Shown one piece after another: positions 1 to 8,717 of a DNA stretch of 32,594 bases. The DNA is from DASRTE01 sp035656095. GTDB taxonomy: Bacteria; Actinomycetota; Actinomycetes; Jiangellales; Jiangellaceae. Each line of letters opens with the position of its first letter. Position 1 is the first letter of the stretch. The notes below the pieces were generated by a model. The model was given only the letters and a program-made list of their open reading frames with translations, searched no databases and was not told the DNA's origin. Made by a program: the position numbers and the translations under genes. The stretch lies in contig DASRTE010000197.1 in assembly GCA_035656095.1 (NCBI GenBank), positions 1 to 32,594 of the forward strand, written 5' to 3'.

Positions 1-1630
<1,630 letters not shown>

Positions 1631-1638
<8 letters not shown>

Positions 1639-3100
1639 TCCCCGTGGCTTCCTCACCACCGCTCGCCAGGGCGCGCCCACCCGCCCCGTCGCCGAGCGGG
1701 TCAACGACTGGCGGGAGGTCTACGCCGGCGGCAGCGTCGGCCGGGCGCTGCTCCCCGTCATCGGCGAGCAGGCCGGCCGGTGCATGGACTGCGGAATCCC
1801 GTTCTGCCACGAGGGCTGCCCGCTCGGCAACCTGATCCCGGAGTGGAACGACCTGGTCTGGCGCGACGACTGGCCGGCCGCGGCCGAGCGTCTGCATGCC
1901 ACGAACAACTTCCCGGAGTTCACCGGTCGGCTCTGCCCCGCACCGTGCGAGGCGTCGTGCGTCCTCGGCATCGACCGGGACCCGGTCACGATCAAGAACG
2001 TCGAGGTGTCGATCATCGACCGGGCCTACGACGAGGGCTGGGTGGTACCACAGCCCCCCGAGCGTCTCTCCGACCGGACCGTCGCCGTCGTCGGGTCGGG
2101 ACCGGCGGGCCTGGCGGTGGCCCAACAGCTGACGCGGGTGGGCCACACCGTCGCGGTCTACGAGCGGGCCGACCGCGCGGGCGGCCTGCTGCGCTACGGC
2201 ATCCCCGAGTTCAAGATGGAGAAGCACCACCTCGACCGCCGTCTCGACCAGATGCGCGCCGAGGGCACGATCTTCCGCACCGGCGTCGATGTCGGTGTTG
2301 CGGTCACCGGCGAGCAGCTCCGCCAACGCTACGACGCCGTGGTGTTGGCCGTGGGCGCGACGGCGTGGCGCGACCTGTCGGTTCCCGGACGCGAGCTGGA
2401 CGGCGTCCACCAGGCGATGGAGTACCTGCCCCAGGCGAACCGCGCGGCGCTCGGGATCACGGTGCCCGGCCTGGTCAGCGCCGCCGGCCGTCATGTCGTC
2501 GTCATCGGCGGCGGCGATACCGGCGCCGACTGTGTCGGGACGGCGCATCGCCAGGGTGCCGCCTCGGTGACCCAGTTGGAGATCCTGCCCCGACCGCCCG
2601 ACGCACGGCCCGAGTCGACGCCGTGGCCGACCTGGCCGCTGATCCTGCGGACCTCCGCCGCACACGAGGAGGGCGGTGAGCGGGTCTACTCCGTGTCCAC
2701 GCAGCGGTTCCTCGGTGGCCCCGACGGCCGGGTACGGGCACTGCAGCTCGTGGAGGTGCGCCGTGCCGGGGCCGGCTTCGAGACGGTCGAGGGTAGCCAG
2801 CGGGAGCTGCCGGCGGACCTGGTGCTCCTCGCCATGGGCTTCGTCGGGCCGGAGCGGTCGGCGCTGGTCGAGCAGCTCGGAGTCTCGATCGACGCCAGGG
2901 GCACCATCGCGCGTGACGCCTCGTTCGCGACCGACGTCCCCGGCGTCTTCGCCGCAGGCGACGCCGGCCGAGGCCAGTCGCTGATCGTGTGGGCGATCGC
3001 CGAGGGGCGCTCCTGCGCCGCCGCCGTGGACCGCTGGCTGTCCGGCTCGGCACGACTGCCCGCACCGATCGCCCCGACCGACCGTCCGCTCACGGTCTGA
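1631..3100 (+). CDS. gltD: Glutamate synthase small subunit
   Basis: This is the beta subunit of GOGAT (489 residues). It oxidises NADPH through FAD and passes electrons by iron-sulfur clusters to GltB. The start is the ATG at 1631 (MADPRGFL), which overlaps the gltB stop by 8 bases; a further-upstream GTG in the same frame would lie inside gltB and adds no family sequence. Near the N-terminus, cysteines 51, 54, 59 and 63 (CMDCGIPFCHEGC) and a second group (CPAPCEASC) are the expected cluster ligands. The FAD-binding VAVVGSGPAGLAVA and the NADPH-binding VVVIGGGDTGADCVG motifs follow. The C-terminal GVFAAGDAGRGQSLIVWAI closes the FAD domain. Length is normal for the family and I see no defect. 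The gene ends only 28 bases before pyk, but pyk appears to have its own promoter. Confidence 0.97.
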
Positions 3101-3116
3101 CGGTCGGGGAGCCGGA

Positions 3117-3122
3117 TAGCCT
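3117..3122 (+). promoter_or_regulatory. -10 box of a leaderless pyk promoter
   Basis: TAGCCT fits the actinobacterial TANNNT -10 pattern and lies 6 bases before the GTG start of pyk, so transcription would begin at or within a base or two of the start codon. No good Shine-Dalgarno sequence precedes the GTG. A TGAC at 3098-3101 could be a poor -35 at short spacing. This is inferred from spacing only. Confidence 0.5.
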
Positions 3123-3128
3123 GCCGTC

Positions 3129-4568
3129 GTGCGGAGAGCCAAGATCGTATGCACCTTGGGTCCGGTCACGTCCAGCCGGGAACGCCTCGAGGAGCTCGTG
3201 CAGGCCGGCATGGACGTCGCTCGGTTCAACCTGAGCCACGGCAGTCGTCCAGAGCACGAGCAGCGCTACCACGACCTCCGCAAGGCTGCGCAGGTCTTCG
3301 AGCGCAACGTCGGCGTGCTCGTCGACCTGCAGGGCCCGAAGATCCGGCTCGGCCGGTTCGGCCCGGGTCCGGTCGAGCTCGAGCGCGGCTCCCACTTCAC
3401 GATCACGACCGACGATGTGGTGGGCGATGCCCGGCGCGCCTCGACCACCTACGCCGGCCTTCCGGAGGATGTCCGACCGGGCGACCGGGTCCTGGTGGAC
3501 GACGGACGGCTCGCCCTCGAGGTCGAGGCGGTACGCGGCGCCGACGTCGTCACCCGGGTGGTCGAGGGCGGGCCGGTCTCCGACCACAAGGGCATCAACC
3601 TGCCCGGCGCGTCGGTCGGCGTCCCGGCCATGACCGAGAAGGACATCGAGGACCTGCGATGGGGCCTACGCCTCGGGGCAGACATGGTCGCGCTGTCGTT
3701 CGTCCGGTCGGCCGAGGACGTCATCGACGTTCACCGGGTCATGGACGACGTCGGCGTCCGGGTGCCGGTCATCGCGAAGCTGGAGAAACCACAGGCCGTC
3801 GAGAACCTCGAGGAGATCGTCGATGCCTTCGACGGCGTCATGGTGGCTCGCGGCGACCTGGGCGTCGAGGTCCCGCTCTGGGACGTTCCCCTGGTGCAGA
3901 AGCGCGCGGTCGAACTGGCCCGGCGGCGGGCCAAACCGGTGATCGTCGCCACGCAGATGCTGGAGTCGATGATCGGCAACTCCCGACCGACGAGGGCGGA
4001 GGCCTCCGACGTCGCCAACGCGGTGCTCGACGGCACCGACGCCGTCATGCTCTCCGGCGAGACCAGCATCGGCGCGTATCCGGTCGAATCGGTCGCGACC
4101 ATGGCGCGGATCATCGAGACCGTCGAGATGCACGGGCTCGAGCGCATCCCGCCGCTCGGGACCCGTCCGGGCACGAAGGGAGGGGCCATCACCGCGGCGG
4201 CGGCCGAGGTCGCCGACGTCCTGGGTGCCAGGTTCCTGGTCGCGTTCACCCAGAGTGGCGACTCGGCCCGGCGGATGTCGCGGCTGCGGTCGCCGATCCC
4301 GCTGTTGGCCTTCACGCCGCTCGAGACCACCCGGAGCCGGCTGGCCCTGTCCTGGGGAGTCGAGGCGTTCCTCGTCCCCCGGGTCTCGCACACCGACGAC
4401 ATGGTCGTGCAGGTCGATCGGATGCTCCTGGAGCTGAACCGGTGTCGTCCGGGGGAGCTGGTGGTCATCGTGGCCGGGTCGCCGCCGGGTATCCCCGGAT
4501 CCACGAACGCGCTGCGCGTGCACACCATCGGCGACGCGGCCGGCCGGGTCGCACCGGCCTACGAGTAG
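3129..4568 (+). CDS. pyk: Pyruvate kinase
   Basis: This enzyme converts phosphoenolpyruvate and ADP to pyruvate and ATP, the last step of glycolysis, in the cytoplasm. The 479-residue length is usual for bacterial type I/II enzymes. The N-terminal RRAKIVCTLGP and FNLSHG motifs are typical. The active-site signature is clear (AKLEKPQAVENLEEIVDAFD, then GVMVARGDLGVEVP), and MLSGETSIGAYPVE follows. A small B domain lies between about residues 70 and 165, and the regulatory C domain starts near residue 345. The GTG at 3129 is chosen because the family N-terminus begins immediately after it and a -10 box sits 6 bases upstream, which suggests a leaderless message. It is followed by a convergent membrane protein gene after 35 bases. 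Confidence 0.97.
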   Translation: MRRAKIVCTLGPVTSSRERLEELVQAGMDVARFNLSHGSRPEHEQRYHDLRKAAQVFERNVGVLVDLQGPKIRLGRFGPGPVELERGSHFTITTDDVVGDARRASTTYAGLPEDVRPGDRVLVDDGRLALEVEAVRGADVVTRVVEGGPVSDHKGINLPGASVGVPAMTEKDIEDLRWGLRLGADMVALSFVRSAEDVIDVHRVMDDVGVRVPVIAKLEKPQAVENLEEIVDAFDGVMVARGDLGVEVPLWDVPLVQKRAVELARRRAKPVIVATQMLESMIGNSRPTRAEASDVANAVLDGTDAVMLSGETSIGAYPVESVATMARIIETVEMHGLERIPPLGTRPGTKGGAITAAAAEVADVLGARFLVAFTQSGDSARRMSRLRSPIPLLAFTPLETTRSRLALSWGVEAFLVPRVSHTDDMVVQVDRMLLELNRCRPGELVVIVAGSPPGIPGSTNALRVHTIGDAAGRVAPAYE

Positions 4569-4603
4569 CCCGATCCCGTCGCGGACCAGCGGTCTCCGTC
4601 CTC

Positions 4604-5092
4604 CTACCAGAGATGGGGGACGAAGCGGCGGCGCACGCGCACTCGGTAGCCCGCATAGGCCGGGTGGCGATCGACGAGCCATTGCTCCTCGAGGCGCGAC
4701 TTGAGCGCCAGGGCGACGGCGAGCGCGCCGGTCGGGACTAGCGCCCACGGACTGAGCGCAAGCGACCACCCCAGGGCCAACAGCAGAATCCCGCCATAGA
4801 TCGGATGTCGCACGAGTGCGTAGACGCCGGACTCTGTGAGTTCGGACGTCCTCGGCGGTCTGGGTAAGGGCGACAGTGACGTCCCGAGCGTTCGCACGCC
4901 CGACGAGGCGAGCCACAGACCGGCGACACCAGAGATGATCGCGCCCACCAGGGCCGGCGCTTGCAGGTTCTCCGGCCACCGCGCGCCCAGCAGCCCGACA
5001 ACAGCCACGCCGACCAGCACGATCGCCTGGATGAACACCCAGCCCTCGCCCCGAGGGCCGAAGGTGGGGATGCGCGTCCTGCGCTCTGCCAT
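4604..5092 (-). CDS. Small membrane methyltransferase, isoprenylcysteine carboxyl methyltransferase/PEMT-like
   Basis: The 162-residue product has about four membrane segments (WVFIQAIVLVGVAVVGLLG, ALVGAIISGVAGLWLA, IYGGILLLALGWSLALSP, WALVPTGALAVALAL). The C-terminal half carries the ICMT/phospholipid methyltransferase pattern: ESGVYALVRHPIYGG, then the RLEEQWLVDRHPAYAGYRVRVRRRFVP tail, where the His and Glu residues belong to the SAM-binding region of this fold. The natural substrate of such bacterial proteins is generally unknown, so I assign only the family. The reading frame stays open to 5203 but would then run into the tRNA gene, so I chose the internal ATG at 5092 (MAERRTR), preceded by a GGGG stretch. 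It converges on pyk and has no obvious functional partner here. Confidence 0.85.
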   Translation of the reverse strand: MAERRTRIPTFGPRGEGWVFIQAIVLVGVAVVGLLGARWPENLQAPALVGAIISGVAGLWLASSGVRTLGTSLSPLPRPPRTSELTESGVYALVRHPIYGGILLLALGWSLALSPWALVPTGALAVALALKSRLEEQWLVDRHPAYAGYRVRVRRRFVPHLW

Positions 5093-5167
5093 CGCTACCC
5101 CACCACGAGGTCCTTCCCTGTGCCGTCGTCGGCCGCGCGGTCGGCGCGTGCGCAGGTCAAGGGCGGG

Positions 5168-5241
5168 TAGCCCGGGTGGGACTCGAACCCACAGGCACCG
5201 CATTTTGAGTGCGGCGGCTTTGCCAGTTTGCCTACCGGGCC
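5168..5241 (-). tRNA. tRNA-Leu (anticodon CAA) with a short, type I variable loop
   Basis: The minus strand folds into a full cloverleaf of 74 bases. The acceptor stem is 5235-5241 with 5169-5175 (one G-U pair at the end) and the discriminator A is at 5168. The D stem is GGC/GCC with an 11-base loop containing GG. The anticodon stem is CCGCA/TGCGG with loop CTCAAAA, giving anticodon CAA at 5205-5207 (decodes UUG, Leu). The variable loop is only 5 bases (5193-5197). The T arm is GTGGG, TTCGAGT, CCCAC. CCA is not encoded. Bacterial leucine tRNAs normally have a long variable arm, so this one is atypical; see findings. It is divergent from pdtaR. Confidence 0.9.
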
Positions 5242-5251
5242 GCGCCGGTCC

Positions 5252-5257
5252 AGGGTA
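5252..5257 (-). promoter_or_regulatory. Candidate -10 box for the tRNA gene
   Basis: On the minus strand this reads TACCCT and lies 10 bases upstream of the first base of the mature tRNA, which is a plausible spacing for a short 5' leader removed by RNase P. No convincing -35 is seen. Confidence 0.35.
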
Positions 5258-5309
5258 CCGGTCCCGCGTGTCGGGAACCGAGCCACCAGGAGAGCGCCTG
5301 GCCCGTCAG

Positions 5310-5315
5310 TAGGCT
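5310..5315 (+). promoter_or_regulatory. -10 box of a leaderless pdtaR promoter
   Basis: TAGGCT fits TANNNT and is 6 bases before the pdtaR GTG at 5322, the same geometry as at pyk. No clear -35 element is visible. The call rests on spacing and on the repeated occurrence of the pattern in this window. Confidence 0.5.
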
Positions 5316-5321
5316 GCTGGA

Positions 5322-5951
5322 GTGACCGAGCCAGCGCCCGCCGCGGCCCGCCGCGTTCTCGTCGCCGAGGACGAGTCGCTGATCAGACTCGACCTCACCG
5401 AGATGCTGGTCGAGGAAGGGTACGAGGTCGTGGGTGAGGCCGGCGACGGTGCGACGGCCGTGCAGATGGCCGAGCAGCTGCGGCCGGACCTGGTGGTGTT
5501 GGACGTCAAGATGCCCGTTCTGGACGGAATCTCGGCCGCCCAGCGGATCGTCGCCCAACGCATCGCGCCGGTGCTGATCCTGACCGCCTTCTCCCAGCGG
5601 GAGCTGGTCGAAAGGGCCCGTGAGGCGGGTGCGATGGCCTACCTGGTCAAGCCGTTCGCCAGGGCCGACCTCGTCCCGGCGATCGAGATGGCGCTCTCGC
5701 GGCACGAGGAGATCACCCAGCTCGAGCGTGAGGTGGCCGATCTCACCGACCGTCTCGAGACCCGCAAGCTGGTCGACCGGGCCAAGGGCATTCTCCAGAC
5801 CCGGTTCGGGTTGACCGAGCCGGACGCCTTCCGGTGGATCCAGAAGGCCGCCATGGACAAGCGCACGTCGATGCGCGAGGTCGCCCAGGTCGTGATCTCG
5901 GACTCCGCCGGCACGGCCGCGACCGGCGACGACGCCGGACGGGACAGCTGA
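5322..5951 (+). CDS. pdtaR: ANTAR-domain response regulator, PdtaR type
   Basis: This is a 209-residue cytoplasmic two-component regulator that acts on RNA rather than DNA. Residues about 10-130 form a receiver domain with the acidic pocket (VAEDE), the phospho-acceptor Asp61 (LVVLDVKMP) and the conserved Lys110 (AYLVKPF). After a coiled-coil linker (ITQLEREVADLTDRLETRK) comes an ANTAR domain (KLVDRAKGILQTRFGLTEPDAFRWIQKAAMDKRTSMREVA), which in this family binds paired hexaloop stem-loops in nascent transcripts and prevents termination. The cognate kinase PdtaS is not in the window, as is usual for this pair. The start is a GTG with a -10 box 6 bases upstream, so the message is likely leaderless. 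A binding-protein lipoprotein gene starts 3 bases after its stop. Confidence 0.94.
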   Translation: MTEPAPAAARRVLVAEDESLIRLDLTEMLVEEGYEVVGEAGDGATAVQMAEQLRPDLVVLDVKMPVLDGISAAQRIVAQRIAPVLILTAFSQRELVERAREAGAMAYLVKPFARADLVPAIEMALSRHEEITQLEREVADLTDRLETRKLVDRAKGILQTRFGLTEPDAFRWIQKAAMDKRTSMREVAQVVISDSAGTAATGDDAGRDS

Positions 5952-5954
5952 ACG

Positions 5955-7145
5955 GTGCGCCCGGCGCTCCGGCCGCGATGGGTGGCCGCCGCCGTCGTCC
6001 CCGTGCTCCTCGCCGGTTGCGGGACGGTCGGCGACCTGGTAGGCACCGAGGCCGACGCGGGCCCGCGAGCCGCCAAGATCGTCGTACTGGTTCCCGCCGA
6101 GGGAAAGCAGGCGGACGCGGGCGCCGGCGTTCTCGGCGCGGTGCGGCTGGCCGTGGCGGACTCGGAACTCTCGATACCGGACTGGTCGGTCGAGGTCGTC
6201 GAGATGGACGACACCGGCGACCCGGAGCGTGCGGCCGAGGTGGCCGACGTGATTGCGGACGACGAGCAGGTGGCTGCGGTCGTCGGAGGCCTCTCGGCCC
6301 AGGTCGTGCGCGCGGTCCAGCCGGTGCTGGCCCAGGCCTCGATCCCGTTCGTGTCGCCGGCCGACGTCACCCCCGAACACACCCGTGGCGCCGACCCCGC
6401 CGCGCCCTTGCGGCCCTACGCGTCCTACTTCCGAACGGCCCTGCCCGAGGGCGACGCGGTCGCCATGGCCGCGGAATACGCGGTCGTCGGCCTGGGGGCG
6501 AGCCGCGTTGCGGTCGTCGACGGCGGGAACGCAGCGGAGGCCGACCGGTTCCGCACAGAGGTCGAGCGGCGAGAGGCGGAGATCGTGGCGTTCGGTGCCG
6601 CAGAACGTGCCGGCGCCGGCATCGACGCCGTGATGGCGGCCACGGTGTCGCACGAGGCCGGAGTCGTCTACGTGGCCGGTGATGCGGAGGTGGCCGCCCT
6701 GGTGGCCAGGTGGCTTGCCGGCACGGGGCTGCCGGCAACTCTGGTCGGCGGCCCGAACCTGCGGACCGAGGGGTTCATGACGGCGGCCGGGACGGCGGCC
6801 GACGGTGCCGTGGCGGTGGTCGGGCCTCGCGTCGTGGGTAGCCGTGTCGAGCCGGGAGGCGACCTGGTGGCGAGGCTCGCCGACCAGGGTATCGACTCAC
6901 CAGGGCCGTTCGCCGCGGCGGCGTACGACGCCGGCACTGCGGTGGCCCAGGCGCTGTCCAGGTGCCTACCCGTGGAGGAGACGGCTGCGCGGTCCCGGGC
7001 CGGGTGTGTCGATGCGATGGGTCAGGTCTCGTTGCGCGGCGTCACCGGGGAGGTCACGTTCGACCGGTACGGGGACCGGACGGGTGCCGTTCCCGCCGTG
7101 TTCGAGGTCCGCGAGGGTGCCTGGCGCGAGGTCGGAGCGGCCTGA
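5955..7145 (+). CDS. Periplasmic-binding-fold (Leu/Ile/Val-binding type) lipoprotein
   Basis: This 396-residue exported lipoprotein has a signal peptide ending in a lipobox (LLAGC, Cys22). The mature part has the two-lobe Peripla_BP_6 layout: an early strand (AAKIVVLVPAEGKQADAG), VAAVVGGLSAQVVRAVQPVL, IPFVSPADVTPEHT, GASRVAVVDGG, VVYVAGDAEVAALV and late AAAAYDAGTAVAQAL. Two cysteines near residues 336 and 349 could form a disulfide. It probably binds a small amino acid or amide outside the membrane and either feeds an ABC importer or acts as a sensor. The GTG start is only 3 bases after the pdtaR stop, with no space for an independent promoter, so the two are almost surely one transcript and translationally coupled. 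It is clearly diverged from the livK product further on. The ligand is unknown. Confidence 0.87.
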   Translation: MRPALRPRWVAAAVVPVLLAGCGTVGDLVGTEADAGPRAAKIVVLVPAEGKQADAGAGVLGAVRLAVADSELSIPDWSVEVVEMDDTGDPERAAEVADVIADDEQVAAVVGGLSAQVVRAVQPVLAQASIPFVSPADVTPEHTRGADPAAPLRPYASYFRTALPEGDAVAMAAEYAVVGLGASRVAVVDGGNAAEADRFRTEVERREAEIVAFGAAERAGAGIDAVMAATVSHEAGVVYVAGDAEVAALVARWLAGTGLPATLVGGPNLRTEGFMTAAGTAADGAVAVVGPRVVGSRVEPGGDLVARLADQGIDSPGPFAAAAYDAGTAVAQALSRCLPVEETAARSRAGCVDAMGQVSLRGVTGEVTFDRYGDRTGAVPAVFEVREGAWREVGAA

Positions 7146-7174
7146 TCGGCGCATGTCGAGCGCTTCCGATCAGG
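7141..7174 (+). terminator. Stem-loop at the end of the 5955 lipoprotein gene, possible terminator
   Basis: CCTGATCGG (7141-7149) and CCGATCAGG (7166-7174) are a perfect 9-base inverted repeat with a 16-base loop that contains the stop codon's end and can pair a further CGC/GCG. There is no T tract after it, so it would be a weak intrinsic terminator or an RNA-stability hairpin; an operator role cannot be excluded. Confidence 0.4.
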
Positions 7175-7199
7175 TCACAGTGTCGTCACAACATGTTTC
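7174..7199 (+). promoter_or_regulatory. GlnR-like nitrogen box upstream of livK
   Basis: GTCAC (7174-7178), six bases, then GTCAC (7185-7189) matches the GTNAC-n6-GNNAC pattern of actinobacterial GlnR sites and also the AC-n9-AC form described in mycobacteria. GTTTC (the reverse of GAAAC) follows at 7195-7199. An AACATGTT palindrome (7190-7197) overlaps it. The box lies about 65-70 bases before the predicted livK start of transcription, a normal place for an activator. Confidence 0.4.
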
Positions 7200-7239
7200 C
7201 ACCTTCGCTCTGCGGATGCGCAGCGAGGAGGGTCCGGAT

Positions 7240-7245
7240 TAGGTT
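7240..7245 (+). promoter_or_regulatory. Candidate livK -10 box
   Basis: TAGGTT fits TANNNT. It would give a transcript starting near 7252 with a 5' leader of about 60 bases that carries the livK Shine-Dalgarno. No good -35 is visible, which is consistent with an activator-dependent promoter. Confidence 0.4.
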
Positions 7246-7311
7246 TCCGTTCTCACCAGGGTCAGTTCGCTTCGATCGGCGAGGCGGCACCGGCTCAACG
7301 AAGGAGATCAC

Positions 7312-8586
7312 ATGATCCGCACCACTCGCCTTTGGCGCTCAATCGCCGTCGTGGGTGTGGCGTCGCTCGCTCTCGCCGCCTGCGGTGGCGACGACGACGA
7401 CGACGGCACCGCAGCGGGCGACGACGAGTCCCCGGCCGTCGAGCAGACCGGCGACGGCGAGCTCATCCTGGGAACGCTGCTGCCGCAGACCGGCAGCCTC
7501 GCATCGCTGGGGCCACCCGAGTTTGCCGGGGTCGACCTCGCGGTCCAGGAGATCAACGAGGCCGGTGGCGTGCTCGGCCAGGACGTCGTCGTCAACCACA
7601 CCGACTCCGGCGACACCACCACCGACATCGCCTCCCAGTCCGTCGACCGCCTGCTCGGCCTCAACGTCGACGCGATCATCGGCGCGGCCTCGTCCAGTGT
7701 GACCAAGACCGTCATCGACGCGGTCGTACAGAACGAGACAGTGATGTTCTCTCCGGCGAACACCTCGCCGGACTTCACCGACTACCCGGACGACGGTTTC
7801 TACTTCCGGACCGCACCGTCCGACGTTCTCCAGGGCCGGGTCATGGGCGACCTGGTGCTCTCCGACGGGCATGCGAACATCGGCATCTTTGCGCTGCAGG
7901 ACCCGTACGGCGAGGGTCTGGCCGAGAACGTCCAGATCTCGGTCGAGGAAGGCGGCGGCACGGTCGCGGGCGGCGAGCCCATCATCTACGACCCGAATGC
8001 CGCCAACTACACCACCGAGGCCACGCAGATGGCGTCGCTCGAGCCGGATGCGATCGTGCTGATCGGCTTCGAAGAGACCTGGACGATGGTCCCCGAGTTG
8101 GTGAGCCAGGGCATCGGTCCACAGGACGTGCCGATCTACTTCGTCGACGGCAACCTGTCGAACGACACGGGCATGCCGGCCGGGCTGCTCGACGGTAACA
8201 AGGGCACGCTCCCGGGCGCGGAGCAGACCGACGACTTCAGGACGCGGATGCTGGCGGTCGACCCGAATCTCGTGGACTTCTCCTACGGCCCGGAGTCATA
8301 TGACGCGACGATCCTGATCGCTCTGGCCGCCATCGCGGCTGAGGACGACTCGGGGGCGTCGATCTCGTCCAGGCTGGTCGATATCTCCAAGGAGGGTACG
8401 ACGTGCACGGCCTTCCAGGAGTGCGCGGACCTGCTCGCCGACGGCGAGGACATCGACTACGACGGTGTCTCCGGTCCGGTCGAGTTCAGCGATGCTGGAG
8501 ACCCGACCGAAGCCACCATCGGCATCTACCAGTACGGCCCTGACAACACGTACACCAACGTGGACTACTTCGAGGGCCAGATCTGA
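7312..8586 (+). CDS. livK: Branched-chain amino acid ABC transporter substrate-binding lipoprotein
   Basis: This is the 424-residue extracellular binding protein of a Liv-type importer. A signal peptide ends in a lipobox (LAAC, Cys24), followed by an acidic linker (GGDDDDDGTAAGDDE). The Peripla_BP_6 fold then runs to the end: GELILGTLLPQTGSLASLGPP, GVDLAVQEINEAGGVLG, VDAIIGAASSSVTKTV, MFSPANTSPDFTDY, NIGIFALQDPYGEGLAEN and SYGPESYDATILIALAA. Near the C-terminus CTAFQECADLL and YDGVSGPVEFSDAGDP are typical of actinobacterial LivK. The ATG is set by a strong Shine-Dalgarno, AAGGAGAT at 7301-7308. It faces the livHMGF operon across a two-way terminator, so it is transcribed separately from its presumed permease. 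Leucine/isoleucine/valine are the likely ligands, but amides or urea are possible in this family. Confidence 0.93.
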   Translation: MIRTTRLWRSIAVVGVASLALAACGGDDDDDGTAAGDDESPAVEQTGDGELILGTLLPQTGSLASLGPPEFAGVDLAVQEINEAGGVLGQDVVVNHTDSGDTTTDIASQSVDRLLGLNVDAIIGAASSSVTKTVIDAVVQNETVMFSPANTSPDFTDYPDDGFYFRTAPSDVLQGRVMGDLVLSDGHANIGIFALQDPYGEGLAENVQISVEEGGGTVAGGEPIIYDPNAANYTTEATQMASLEPDAIVLIGFEETWTMVPELVSQGIGPQDVPIYFVDGNLSNDTGMPAGLLDGNKGTLPGAEQTDDFRTRMLAVDPNLVDFSYGPESYDATILIALAAIAAEDDSGASISSRLVDISKEGTTCTAFQECADLLADGEDIDYDGVSGPVEFSDAGDPTEATIGIYQYGPDNTYTNVDYFEGQI

Positions 8587-8609
8587 CCGGTTGAAGGCCG
8601 GAGCCAGAC

Positions 8610-8652
8610 AAGGGCCCGGGTTCCCTGCCGTGCGGCGGGAACCCGGGCCCTT
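8610..8652. terminator. Strong bidirectional terminator between livK and livF
   Basis: Bases 8610-8625 and 8637-8652 form a perfect 16-base-pair inverted repeat around an 11-base loop. It starts AAGGGCCC and ends GGGCCCTT, so each strand has a short T run after the stem. It sits between convergent genes and can serve both. Confidence 0.88.
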
Positions 8653-8717
8653 TCCGGTGCCGAAATGAAGGGCACCACCCTCTTGCGGCTGACAACTCGC
8701 CAGCCGGGGCCCTGGGC

